Shown one piece after another: positions 1 to 5,948 of a DNA stretch of 35,141 nucleotides (position 1 is its first letter; each line of letters starts with the position of its first letter). Source of the DNA: Nevskiaceae bacterium (GTDB lineage Bacteria > Pseudomonadota > Gammaproteobacteria > Nevskiales > Nevskiaceae); NCBI GenBank assembly GCA_008012115.1, contig SSEB01000024.1:1-35141 (forward strand). Direction: 5' to 3'. Both the position numbers and the translations under genes were made by a program. The notes under the pieces are model-generated. The model was not told the DNA's origin, did no database searches, and saw only the letters and a program-made list of their open reading frames with translations.

Positions 1-111
1 ATACAGCGTTTGCTCAGAGATGCCGTGCTTGCGGCAGACGTCCTTGCCTGTGCCTAGCTCCGCATCACGCAGAATCGAAATAATCTGTTCTTCCGAAAAC
101 CGCTTCTTCAT
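1..111 (-). CDS. IS3-family transposase OrfA, N-terminal part (partial)
   Basis: The 37 visible codons begin MKKRFSEEQIISILRD and continue through a CRKHGIS segment. This is the first helix and the start of the helix-turn-helix of IS3-family OrfA proteins (transposase_8 / HTH_Tnp_1 type). OrfA binds the terminal repeats and, through programmed frameshifting with OrfB, gives the DDE transposase. The start ATG is at 111-109 and is preceded by AGGAGGA at good spacing. The gene runs off the left end of the window, so intactness of the transposase cannot be judged. Confidence 0.88.
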   Translation of the reverse strand, partial: MKKRFSEEQIISILRDAELGTGKDVCRKHGISEQTLY

Positions 112-181
112 CGAGTCCTCCTGTGAACATCATTACAGAAAGACTCACCTTCTCAATGGCTACAGTTTCGGGAGCAGGTCA
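1..181 (-). mobile_element. Left end of an IS3-family (IS407-like) insertion sequence
   Basis: Read on the minus strand, this stretch begins with TGACCTGCTCCCG at base 181, which resembles the terminal inverted repeat of IS407-group IS3 elements. It then carries a leader with a strong AGGAGGA ribosome site and the start of OrfA. The element continues beyond the left edge, so its other end, its OrfB and any target duplication cannot be seen. It ends five bases before the first cassette ORF, so it has landed inside or at the edge of the integron array and probably removed or displaced the core site of the first cassette. The family call rests on the OrfA N-terminus and the terminal bases; the exact group is an inference. 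Confidence 0.8.
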
Positions 182-186
182 GTCTG

Positions 187-780
187 ATGTTGCAGCCTTT
201 CTTTGAGTTCTACCAAAAGCTGAAGATTCTCGATGATCACTTCCTCTATGTGCGAGGGCTACCTTTCTTTGGGACATGGTGGTCTTACTTAGCGGCCCTC
301 AGTATTCTGAGCGGCGACACGAAGGAGCTCAATGACGTCACTGAATATGTCAGTTCAAACTGCCACGACTATGACTTCGAGTACCTCAAGGCCGAACTGA
401 CTGCGTACCGGGAAGATCAACCGCAGATACTGCTGCCGTTTGTAGAAAAACGCCTTGAAGGAGTTCGGCCCGACTTTCCAAATGGCTACTCATTCATGAA
501 ACGAGCTGTAATCAAGGGTCGTATTGCGACGAGCCAGGAGGAAGCTAACCTCCTGCTAGACAATGTCAGCCTCAAAGAAAATGACCCTCCGTGGCTGGCC
601 GATATCCGCACGCTCGCTAAGGCAGAGATAGCTCACCGCTTCTCCAACATCGAAGTCGAAGGGAGACGCATAGACGAATTCATGGCCAAGCAGACAATGC
701 TGTTAGAGCCAGATATTGCCCTCAATTTTCATCTGCTCCGCTATCAAGAGACTTTAAAGCCGAGGTTTCAGACCAAATGA
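187..780 (+). CDS. Hypothetical cassette protein, possibly 5'-truncated by the IS
   Basis: This 197-residue, mostly helical, soluble protein is not one I recognise. It has no signal peptide or clear membrane segment, and the middle is rich in charged residues and Trp/Tyr. The ATG at 187 lies only five bases from the end of the IS, and no ribosome site is visible because the upstream bases belong to the element. The true start could therefore have been lost. Downstream it is separated from the next gene only by a remnant attC (783-799), so the two genes now behave as one mobile unit at most. Any transcription would have to come from the IS or from further left. Confidence 0.6.
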   Translation: MLQPFFEFYQKLKILDDHFLYVRGLPFFGTWWSYLAALSILSGDTKELNDVTEYVSSNCHDYDFEYLKAELTAYREDQPQILLPFVEKRLEGVRPDFPNGYSFMKRAVIKGRIATSQEEANLLLDNVSLKENDPPWLADIRTLAKAEIAHRFSNIEVEGRRIDEFMAKQTMLLEPDIALNFHLLRYQETLKPRFQTK

Positions 781-782
781 CG

Positions 783-799
783 GCCAATAAGCGTTGGGC
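783..799 (+). other. Degenerate attC (two cores almost touching)
   Basis: GGCCAAT and GTTGGGC cores are separated by only four bases (AAGC). A normal attC here is 58-79 bp. The reading is that the palindromic middle has been deleted, leaving a site that should not fold into the bulged hairpin IntI needs. The last base of the left core has also drifted from C to T. Confidence 0.55.
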
Positions 800-808
800 G
801 TCAAAGAA

Positions 809-1141
809 ATGAACCCCGAGTTGGAATTCTTTCAACCCTGGATGGCCGCAGTAGGTCTTTGCGTTCTTGGTGTCGCTATCATCCACAAACGGTTTTTCTT
901 CCAGTCAGCCAAGGGTGGGTCGGCACTCCGCCAGCTCTTACTGCCTGCTTTCATTCATTTTCTTCCGGCCTCAGTTGCGCTGCTCTTTGTGGTTGCCGTG
1001 GCGCTTAGAGTTCTTGCGGAGGCAGGTATGCCAGCGTCAGCGCTGGTAGCACAAGGCGTAATGCTGGCTGGCGTATTTCTTCTCGCAGAGGTTCTCCTCC
1101 ACACGGAGCTGCGGGCACTCAGCAAGGAGCCATCAAAGTGA
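809..1141 (+). CDS. Small multi-pass membrane protein (cassette)
   Basis: This 110-residue protein starts MNPELEFFQPWM and has about three hydrophobic segments: residues 10-25, 45-68 and 78-97. Short charged loops separate them and the C-terminus is charged, consistent with a small inner-membrane protein. I do not recognise a family. The ATG at 809 lies ten bases after the core GTTGGGC; an in-frame TTG inside the core (794) is an unlikely alternative. No convincing Shine-Dalgarno sequence is present (GTCAAAGAA precedes the start). The cassette's own attC follows eight bases after the stop. Confidence 0.65.
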   Translation: MNPELEFFQPWMAAVGLCVLGVAIIHKRFFFQSAKGGSALRQLLLPAFIHFLPASVALLFVVAVALRVLAEAGMPASALVAQGVMLAGVFLLAEVLLHTELRALSKEPSK

Positions 1142-1148
1142 TAATGCT

Positions 1149-1226
1149 GCCCAACCAGGCACTCCAGCCGACGGTCTTGCCTCCGCTTCGCTGCGGCAAG
1201 ACCGCGGCTGAGTTGGGGCGTTGGGC
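1149..1226 (+). other. attC site, 78 bp
   Basis: The cores are GCCCAAC (1149) and GTTGGGC (1220). The left core complements the core that opens this cassette at 793. The centre folds as a stem around TTGCCTCCGC / GCTGCGGCAA. The same central hairpin recurs in the attC at 4652, so the two sites are close relatives although their cassettes are unrelated. Confidence 0.93.
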
Positions 1227-1229
1227 CTT

Positions 1230-1583
1230 ATGAAAGCCAAGATTCTTGGCCTTGGATTTATACCCATCGTTGTATTGCTCTTTACGGGTTGCGGACTTCT
1301 GTCCGTGTCCCGGCTCTATTCCACAATTGGCCCAACGCCAAATTTGACTCCAGCTCAAATTGAATCGTTAACTCCTGATCAACTAAAATTTGCGCTCAAT
1401 GCGTCATATAAATCGTCATTAGCGCTAAACCATTTGATCGTCACTACAGTGGATGTTCTTTTTTGGGGTGGCCTGCTAATTATGGGCGCAGCGGTTTGGT
1501 TGCTAGTCAGCTTTTGGCTACTGAGCAAGGCCCAACAAGGCATTCAACTCGACGGCCCCGCCTCCGGCGGGTCCGCGAGTTAA
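1230..1583 (+). CDS. Putative lipoprotein with C-terminal membrane segment (cassette)
   Basis: This is a 117-residue protein. The N-terminus is a lipoprotein signal with a basic start, a hydrophobic stretch and the lipobox LFTGC, giving a lipidated Cys near residue 19. A second hydrophobic helix lies around residues 75-97. The last 16 codons run into the attC and encode QQGIQLDGPASGGSAS, a tail shared with an unrelated cassette protein ending at 3115. The ATG is three bases after the core GTTGGGC, leaving no room for a ribosome site inside the cassette. No family is recognised, and a lipoprotein that also has a transmembrane helix is unusual. Confidence 0.7.
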   Translation: MKAKILGLGFIPIVVLLFTGCGLLSVSRLYSTIGPTPNLTPAQIESLTPDQLKFALNASYKSSLALNHLIVTTVDVLFWGGLLIMGAAVWLLVSFWLLSKAQQGIQLDGPASGGSAS

Positions 1584-1597
1584 TTTTTGCGTTAGGC
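1530..1597 (+). other. attC site, 68 bp
   Basis: The cores are GCCCAAC (1530) and GTTAGGC (1591). The central stem is CCCCGCC / GGCGGG. It differs from the attC at 3062-3129 by only a base or two, including CTCC versus CTTC in the loop. The stop codon of the preceding gene lies inside it. Confidence 0.95.
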
Positions 1598-1601
1598 CAA
1601 A

Positions 1602-1943
1602 ATGGAACGCCACCGTTTTCAGAAAGCATGCTGGTGGTTATCAGGCTTCTATTTTTTGTGGAGCTGCCTCATATATTTTGGATCTCTCAGCAGTGAGAGC
1701 CATTCATGGTGGCCAGTCTTTCTTGTTCCTTTCGCCATCCCTGTAGCTCTTATAGATAAGACAATCGGAGAGGGCTTATTGGCACTGTTGGCTGGCCCAT
1801 CGCCTACGAACGCGGCGTTTGCCACGTACGATCACATTGCTGGAGCCTGTTACATTATTCTTGGCTCGCTCTGGATGTGGCTTGTTGGTTGGGGAATCTC
1901 GCGAACAGCCACACACTTCTTTCCTTTAAAAGATGCCCATTAG
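1602..1943 (+). CDS. Small Trp-rich membrane protein (cassette)
   Basis: This 113-residue protein has hydrophobic segments near residues 10-27, 36-50 and 78-99, with many aromatic residues and a basic first ten residues. That points to an inner-membrane protein with about three helices. The C-terminus is short and polar. I do not recognise a family. The ATG follows the core GTTAGGC after four bases (CAAA), so there is no Shine-Dalgarno sequence. The cassette's attC starts 14 bases past the stop and its left core GCCTAAC matches the opening core. Confidence 0.65.
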   Translation: MERHRFQKACWWLSGFYFLWSCLIYFGSLSSESHSWWPVFLVPFAIPVALIDKTIGEGLLALLAGPSPTNAAFATYDHIAGACYIILGSLWMWLVGWGISRTATHFFPLKDAH

Positions 1944-1957
1944 CAAATGCGTTCATG

Positions 1958-2023
1958 GCCTAACAATTCGCTCCAGTCGACCCGCGCAAAAAGCGCGCGG
2001 CCGCCTGAGCTAGGTCGTTAGAG
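1958..2023 (+). other. attC site, 66 bp
   Basis: The cores are GCCTAAC (1958) and GTTAGAG (2017). The central stem pairs CCGCGC with GCGCGG around an AAAAA loop. The same CCCGCGCAAAAAGCGCGCGG hairpin occurs in the last attC of the array (6252-6317). Confidence 0.93.
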
Positions 2024-2034
2024 CGCAGAAAAGA

Positions 2035-2253
2035 ATGACCTTCCACTGTCCCAACTGCTGTCAGGAGAAAGCCGACGACGAGGAGGCGCATGTCTCGTTC
2101 TTTGCACACCTTGGCCTCTTCCTGATGACGAAAGGCACTTGGTGGGGTGGCCCCGTTTGCGATCGCTGCGCCAGGCAAGTCACGATGGTCGGGTGGGTAA
2201 TCACGCTGCTTTTTGGCCTCATGCTCACGCTATCCATCGTGGCAAGACGATGA
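2035..2253 (+). CDS. Small protein with two Cys pairs and a C-terminal membrane helix (cassette)
   Basis: This 72-residue protein has CPNC at residues 5-8 and CDRC near residues 42-45, two CxxC knuckles that could form one zinc ribbon. A hydrophobic helix of about 20 residues follows near the C-terminus and ends in a short basic tail. The likely arrangement is a cytoplasmic zinc ribbon tethered to the membrane. The family is not recognised. The ATG lies after GTTAGAGCGCAGAAAAGA, which gives a weak AGAAAAGA purine stretch. The left core of its attC (CTCTAAC) complements the opening core. Confidence 0.65.
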   Translation: MTFHCPNCCQEKADDEEAHVSFFAHLGLFLMTKGTWWGGPVCDRCARQVTMVGWVITLLFGLMLTLSIVARR

Positions 2254-2260
2254 CACTGCG

Positions 2261-2335
2261 CTCTAACAAGGCGCTGCACTGCGACGTCCTCGCGCGCTCC
2301 GCGCGCTCGGCCGCGCGTGAGCGCCGGCGTTGGGC
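2261..2335 (+). other. attC site, 75 bp
   Basis: The cores are CTCTAAC (2261) and GTTGGGC (2329). The stem centre is CGCGCGC / GCGCGCG with a TCC loop. It belongs to the GGCGCTGCA...TGAGCGCCGGC subgroup also seen at 4272. Confidence 0.92.
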
Positions 2336-2343
2336 GTAAAAAC

Positions 2344-2589
2344 ATGAAACCTCAAACCAAGCAACTTCTTTTGGGGCCAGCCGTAGTTGGCGGCCTCCTT
2401 GGAGCATTCGTCGGCTTGGCAGCTTTTGGGTTCACGCTTGAATACGGGCCACACACAAATCCCGAGTGGCAGCCGCTGTGGCTCTATGCATTGGGTCAAG
2501 CGGTTTTATCAGGCGGGGCCGTGCTCAGCGGCACAGTTTTTCTATTTGGCCTGCTTCCACTGTGGGTGCGCATGGCATGGTCGCGCTAG
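2344..2589 (+). CDS. Two-helix membrane protein (cassette)
   Basis: This 81-residue protein has Gly/Ala-rich hydrophobic helices at about residues 8-30 and 46-75, separated by a short polar loop with EYGPHTNPEW. Both ends are basic, suggesting cytoplasmic N- and C-termini. No family is recognised. The ATG is eight bases after the core GTTGGGC (GTAAAAAC), without a Shine-Dalgarno sequence. An in-frame start further left would lie inside the previous attC and is rejected. Confidence 0.62.
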   Translation: MKPQTKQLLLGPAVVGGLLGAFVGLAAFGFTLEYGPHTNPEWQPLWLYALGQAVLSGGAVLSGTVFLFGLLPLWVRMAWSR

Positions 2590-2596
2590 CCATCGC

Positions 2597-2654
2597 GCCC
2601 AACAAGGCATTCAAGCGGACGGGCTTCGCCCGCCGCTTAACTTAGGCGTTGGGC
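2597..2654 (+). other. attC site, 58 bp
   Basis: The cores are GCCCAAC (2597) and GTTGGGC (2648). This is the shortest intact attC of the array, with a compact CGGGC-TTCG-CCCG hairpin centre. It is of the GGCATTCAAG...CTTAAC subgroup. Confidence 0.93.
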
Positions 2655-2662
2655 TTAAAAGC

Positions 2663-3115
2663 ATGAACCCCGAATACGCTACCAAGCTACAGAAATTCAA
2701 GGCCATGGAGCAGAGCAACGCCAAAGCCGCAATTTCCAAAGTTCGGCCCCGGATTGAGGCACTCGGCTTTAAACGCAGTACGCGGTCACGTGGTCGCTTT
2801 GAGTTACAAATCGCTAGCCATCTCTGTGTGCTGGGCGTTTCAAAGCTATCTCTGTCTCCACGCATCAGAGTGACCGGGCGCATTGATTCGAACCACAACG
2901 CAGGCTTCCTAGAGTCAGATGAGTTCACCTGCAAAGGTCATCCGTCGGGTTTGAAATTTGCGCTTGACGTATCGCGGTTCACGGACAACTCCGATACCTG
3001 CGCTGAACAAATTGTTTCCTTCATTGAGTTGGTGGCATTGCCCTGGTTTAACAAAGCAGTAGCCCAACAAGGCATTCAACTCGACGGCCCCGCCTTCGGC
3101 GGGTCCGCGAGTTAA
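2663..3115 (+). CDS. Hypothetical soluble cassette protein with attC-encoded tail
   Basis: This 150-residue protein has a helical, charged first 40 residues, then a mixed alpha/beta body with basic patches (RSTRSRGR near residue 40) and no membrane segment. I do not recognise a family. The start is the ATG at 2663, eight bases past the core GTTGGGC. An upstream in-frame extension would read through another cassette and is not credible. The reading frame continues into the attC and ends QQGIQLDGPAFGGSAS, nearly the same as the tail of the lipoprotein ending at 1583. This means about the last 16 residues are supplied by the recombination site. Confidence 0.68.
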   Translation: MNPEYATKLQKFKAMEQSNAKAAISKVRPRIEALGFKRSTRSRGRFELQIASHLCVLGVSKLSLSPRIRVTGRIDSNHNAGFLESDEFTCKGHPSGLKFALDVSRFTDNSDTCAEQIVSFIELVALPWFNKAVAQQGIQLDGPAFGGSAS

Positions 3116-3129
3116 TTTTTGCGTTGGGC
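3062..3129 (+). other. attC site, 68 bp
   Basis: The cores are GCCCAAC (3062) and GTTGGGC (3123). It is a near-duplicate of the attC at 1530-1597. The stop codon TAA of the upstream gene lies within its right half. Confidence 0.95.
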
Positions 3130-3132
3130 GTT

Positions 3133-3387
3133 ATGACATTTACCGTTGAACAAGAGCCAAGGCCAAAGGGCACTTGGGAGTATCGGTATCGCATCTACAA
3201 GGATGGTTGCCTTGTGGCTCACTACTGGCACGATCACCGCGGCGATGAACACGGAATCGAGTTCATCGGTGGAGAAAAGGAGCCTTGGCCGGTCGGTCGG
3301 ATGACCGAGTTCCTTGAAGGTGGAGGACCTCAGCCCCTCAGCCTTTCGTCCGGCGCTGTGGCTTACCTCACTAGAAAGTGCTCATGA
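3133..3387 (+). CDS. Hypothetical 84-residue cassette protein
   Basis: This is a soluble, beta-rich small protein with many Trp, Tyr, His and Gly residues. The pattern is a strand-rich front (WEYRYRIYKDG), an HYWHDHRGDEHG segment and a C-terminal segment ending in a Cys. The clustered His/Asp residues at about 34-42 could bind a metal, but that is speculation. No family is recognised. The ATG lies three bases after GTTGGGC (GTTATG), so the gene has no ribosome site of its own inside the cassette. The stop is 13 bases before the attC. Confidence 0.62.
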   Translation: MTFTVEQEPRPKGTWEYRYRIYKDGCLVAHYWHDHRGDEHGIEFIGGEKEPWPVGRMTEFLEGGGPQPLSLSSGAVAYLTRKCS

Positions 3388-3400
3388 GTGCTATGTCGCT

Positions 3401-3469
3401 GCCCAACCACGCGCTCCAGTGCGACGTCTCCGCCTTCGGCGGAGCCGCGCCTGAGCTACGGCGTTAGGC
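3401..3469 (+). other. attC site, 69 bp
   Basis: The cores are GCCCAAC (3401) and GTTAGGC (3463). The stem centre is TCCGCC-TTC-GGCGGA. It is almost identical to the attC at 5877-5945, differing mainly at the cores and one base in the arm. Confidence 0.95.
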
Positions 3470-3482
3470 CCGGAGAACAAAC

Positions 3483-4277
3483 ATGGAAGAGCCACAGAAC
3501 CCACTAGAGATGGCGTTGGCGAAGGCCGCCACGGATCCCGCAGAGAGGCCAACCTTCTACCGCCTACTTATGGAATCTGAAGTGTTCGTCCTCGGCCGCG
3601 TGGAAGGCGATAGTGGAGCGGGAAGAAGGACAATCGGCGCGGGCGAAAAAATCGCGCTCGTGAACTGGGAAAAGAAAGATGGCACCCGCGTCATCCCTTT
3701 CTTTGCGTCACTCGACGCGTTGCGGCGCGCGCTCAAAGACGAACAGCCTTATCTTGGTCTCTCGTCACGATCTCTCTTCGAAATGACAAAGGGGTCGCCT
3801 CTTGTTCTGAATCCCGCGTCGAGCCACGCGAAGGAATTTCTCCCGAAGGAAGTCGAAGCATTGCTGAGCACCGGAATGAATCAGGTGGCTCAGACCCGGG
3901 TCGTTCAAAAGGCGACCCAAGTCCTGCTAGGCCAGCCGGCCAACTATCCTTCGGAAATCGTCTCTTCACTGACAAGCCTCTTGGCAAAACACTCTGCCGT
4001 CGAGGCCGCGTACCTGTGCCTCATGCACGATCCTTCGACACAAGACAAACCAAGCCTGGTGGTTGGCTTTGAGGGCGGTGAAGGAATCGAACGTGCAATG
4101 CAGGAAGCCGGCTCAGTCGCAACGGACACGGCGCCAAAGGGAGTGCCGGTCGACTTCGTTAGGGTGCGGCCGGGCGATGAAGGCGTTAGTGCTTACCTGA
4201 AGAAATCAACAAAACCGTTTTACGAGCGTACTTGGGGAAGCAAACTGAAATCGTTTTTTGGTCATGGCCGGGCCTAA
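3483..4277 (+). CDS. sseB: SseB family protein (enhanced serine sensitivity protein B homologue) in a cassette
   Basis: The 264 residues match E. coli SseB (about 258) along the whole length. The N-terminal SseB domain carries the EKAATDPAxRPxFYRxLLES-type opening, NWEKKDGTRVIPFF and a SRSLFEMT segment. The C-terminal domain carries GSVATDT near residue 218 and ends in the PFYERTWG motif. The molecular function of SseB is poorly defined; it is named for a serine-sensitivity phenotype when overexpressed. The ATG at 3483 follows CCCGGAGAACAAAC, one of the few clear ribosome sites in the array (GGAG). The stop TAA is the middle of the attC core GCCTAAC. Finding a full-length, conserved chromosomal-type gene as a cassette is unusual. 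Confidence 0.93.
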   Translation: MEEPQNPLEMALAKAATDPAERPTFYRLLMESEVFVLGRVEGDSGAGRRTIGAGEKIALVNWEKKDGTRVIPFFASLDALRRALKDEQPYLGLSSRSLFEMTKGSPLVLNPASSHAKEFLPKEVEALLSTGMNQVAQTRVVQKATQVLLGQPANYPSEIVSSLTSLLAKHSAVEAAYLCLMHDPSTQDKPSLVVGFEGGEGIERAMQEAGSVATDTAPKGVPVDFVRVRPGDEGVSAYLKKSTKPFYERTWGSKLKSFFGHGRA

Positions 4278-4350
4278 CAAGGCGCTGCAGTGCGACGTCG
4301 CACGCCTCGCTTCGCTCGGCGTGCGCCGCGCCTGAGCGCCGGCGTTGGAG
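4272..4350 (+). other. attC site, 79 bp
   Basis: The cores are GCCTAAC (4272) and GTTGGAG (4344). This is the longest attC here, with a stem GTCGCACGCC / GGCGTGCGCC around TCGCTTCGCTC. The left core complements the sseB cassette's opening core GTTAGGC. Confidence 0.94.
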
Positions 4351-4359
4351 CGCAAAACG

Positions 4360-4647
4360 GTGAGCCTCAAACCTCGGCGCATCGTCACTTGGTCGGGGGT
4401 AGCGCTCTTTGTGCTCGTGGTGGCGGCAATCGTTTCTGGTCGCGGCTGGTTCTGGGCATTCTGCGGCTCCAGCCCTTTGACCTTCGCTGAGATAGACATT
4501 AATCACGACGGCAGAATCTCTTTCATCGAGGCGGACTACAACTGCAACTGTGGCACTCGCCAAATCGTTCAAGAGGGGCGGCAATGCACGGAATATTTTG
4601 CGTACAAAGACGGTCTTCCTCTCAAGGTCGTTTGCCCGGCGGGCTAA
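4360..4647 (+). CDS. Membrane-anchored EF-hand protein (cassette)
   Basis: The 95-residue protein has a basic N-terminus, one hydrophobic helix (about residues 10-27) and then an outward-facing domain. The domain contains a canonical EF-hand loop, DINHDGRISFIE, with acidic or oxygen ligands at positions 1, 3, 5, 9 and 12 and Gly at 6. Four Cys residues follow (NCNC, QC, VC), which could form disulfides in the periplasm. I infer a calcium-binding periplasmic domain tethered to the inner membrane. The start is probably GTG at 4360; the in-frame TTG at 4345 lies inside the core site. The family beyond the EF-hand is not recognised. Confidence 0.7.
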   Translation: MSLKPRRIVTWSGVALFVLVVAAIVSGRGWFWAFCGSSPLTFAEIDINHDGRISFIEADYNCNCGTRQIVQEGRQCTEYFAYKDGLPLKVVCPAG

Positions 4648-4651
4648 TGCG

Positions 4652-4729
4652 CTCCAACAAGGCATTCAACCCGACGTCCTTGCCTCCGCTTCGCTGCGGC
4701 AAGGCCGCGGGTTAATTTTGGCGTTAGGT
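4652..4729 (+). other. attC site, 78 bp
   Basis: The cores are CTCCAAC (4652) and GTTAGGT (4723). The centre TTGCCTCCGCTTCGCTGCGG is shared with the attC at 1149. The left core complements GTTGGAG at 4344. Confidence 0.93.
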
Positions 4730-4736
4730 GGCCGAA

Positions 4737-5039
4737 ATGTTTAACCACAAATGCCACGTTGATGACACGGTAATTTTGGGCAATCGCCCGAATCCACTTA
4801 ATGAGCTCTGGCAGCCTTGGTGTCTTTGCGCCTGTAACAAGTGCAAGAAAATTCAGGAGTGGCAAATTCACTCCGAGGAATACATGTATGGCGGTGCGCT
4901 TGAGTTAACTGCATTTCCCACCCATGACTACATAAAGAAGAAATACAATCTTGAGCCGCAGCACATTGAGGAAATTCTCAATGGGAAACGCAAACCTATT
5001 CGCTTTGAGCTTAAAGACGGCGTGTATGTGGCCACCTAA
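4737..5039 (+). CDS. Hypothetical Cys-rich cassette protein
   Basis: This 100-residue protein is soluble. A cluster CLCACNKC at about residues 29-36 plus an early Cys and His (HKCH) suggest a zinc or other metal site. The C-terminal half is a charged helix followed by a strand (FELKDGVYVAT). I do not recognise a family. ATG 4737 is chosen over an in-frame GTG at 4728 that overlaps the core. The spacer GGCCGAA has no good Shine-Dalgarno sequence. The stop TAA is inside the left core ACCTAAC of its attC. Confidence 0.63.
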   Translation: MFNHKCHVDDTVILGNRPNPLNELWQPWCLCACNKCKKIQEWQIHSEEYMYGGALELTAFPTHDYIKKKYNLEPQHIEEILNGKRKPIRFELKDGVYVAT

Positions 5040-5099
5040 CAATGCACTCCAGTCGACGTCCACGCTTCGCGTGGCCGCGCCTGAGTTTGGTCGTTAGCC
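5034..5099 (+). other. attC site, 66 bp
   Basis: The cores are ACCTAAC (5034) and GTTAGCC (5093). The stem centre is CCACGC-TTC-GCGTGG. The right core departs from GTTRRRY at one position, yet the next cassette's left core GGCTAAC copies the change, so it is functional history and not drift. Confidence 0.93.
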
Positions 5100-5115
5100 C
5101 TCACAGAGGCATCGC

Positions 5116-5568
5116 ATGTCCGACACGATTACCGTTTCATTGATTGGTCTTATCGGCGTTCTACTCGCTGCATTTGTTCAATGGCTCGTTGCCCGTTTCA
5201 CAGTGCGAAATGAGGCTGATCGCCTGCATAAACAGCTGTCCACAGAGTTCGACCTACAACAACTATCTGAGTGGAAAACGCAATTTCGTCAGGTTTTAGC
5301 GGATTTGCTGGCCGCAACAGATCCTGAGGCCAACCCCACCCCGAACAAGAAGCAAATTATTCCACTTGTTCTTCGCGCCCAGCTCATGCTCAACCCAAAT
5401 CTAACTGCGCATGGCACCGTAAATTCTTTAATCAACCAACTGGCACTTAAGGTCAATGGCTGGCACGGCGAGCCCGATCAGACTGCAATTCTTAGACTTC
5501 ATGGCCAATTACTAGAGGCAGCTCGTGAAGTTATGTATCGGCCTCGATCAGACTCTAGTGAGGGCTAA
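5116..5568 (+). CDS. Membrane-anchored hypothetical protein (cassette)
   Basis: This 150-residue protein has a single N-terminal transmembrane helix (about residues 7-27). A long, mostly helical soluble domain follows, with a coiled-coil-like start (RNEADRLHKQLSTEF). Similar helix-plus-coil proteins are common as unknowns in cassettes and near phage defence genes, but no function follows from this. The spacer before ATG 5116 (TCACAGAGGCATCGC) contains AGAGG, a usable ribosome site. The stop TAA falls in the attC left core GGCTAAC. Confidence 0.65.
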   Translation: MSDTITVSLIGLIGVLLAAFVQWLVARFTVRNEADRLHKQLSTEFDLQQLSEWKTQFRQVLADLLAATDPEANPTPNKKQIIPLVLRAQLMLNPNLTAHGTVNSLINQLALKVNGWHGEPDQTAILRLHGQLLEAAREVMYRPRSDSSEG

Positions 5569-5622
5569 CAATTCATTCAAGCCGACGCCGCTTCGCGGCG
5601 CGGCTTAATTCAGGCGTTAGAG
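5563..5622 (+). other. attC site, 60 bp
   Basis: The cores are GGCTAAC (5563) and GTTAGAG (5616). The short stem is CGCCGC-TTC-GCGGCG. It is of the ATTCATTCAAGC...GCTTAATTCAGGC subgroup. Confidence 0.93.
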
Positions 5623-5627
5623 GCTTT

Positions 5628-5882
5628 ATGAGCGAGTGGATGCAGCAGGGGTGTGCCTCATGCCGCCAAGGGGTCCTGTCAGGCTTTTACTCACCAGCCG
5701 CGGCGGAACGGCAAGGAGTGGCAGTTATGCCTCCAACTTACGTCGGCACATCAGTCACGGAGCACGCGCATCTTTATCGGTGCAAAGAATGCGGAGCCTG
5801 GTGGAGATTCAACGAGCGCGAGGCTCACGTAATTGCTGAAGCAGAGGTGCGGAATGTATTTCCAGAGCTATCGCGCCTCTAA
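5628..5882 (+). CDS. Putative zinc-ribbon cassette protein
   Basis: The 84-residue protein carries two CxxC knuckles, CASC at about residues 9-12 and CKEC near residues 52-55. About 40 residues separate them, including a YRCKECGAWWRF segment typical of zinc ribbons. No membrane segment is present. The function is unknown; zinc ribbons of this size often bind nucleic acid or protein partners. The ATG is five bases past the core GTTAGAG (GCTTT), so no Shine-Dalgarno sequence fits. The stop TAA lies in the attC core CTCTAAC. Confidence 0.66.
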   Translation: MSEWMQQGCASCRQGVLSGFYSPAAAERQGVAVMPPTYVGTSVTEHAHLYRCKECGAWWRFNEREAHVIAEAEVRNVFPELSRL

Positions 5883-5945
5883 CTACGCGCTCCAGTGCGA
5901 CATCTCCGCCTTCGGCGGAGCCGCGCCTGAGCTACGGCGTTGGGC
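5877..5945 (+). other. attC site, 69 bp
   Basis: The cores are CTCTAAC (5877) and GTTGGGC (5939). It is nearly the same as the attC at 3401-3469 (central TCCGCC-TTC-GGCGGA). Confidence 0.94.
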
Positions 5946-5948
5946 CTC

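Noticed and set aside
2387..3115. A 242-codon reading of the cassette gene starting at 2387
   Set aside because: The front part runs through another cassette gene and an attC in a different frame. ATG 2663 after the core is the real start.
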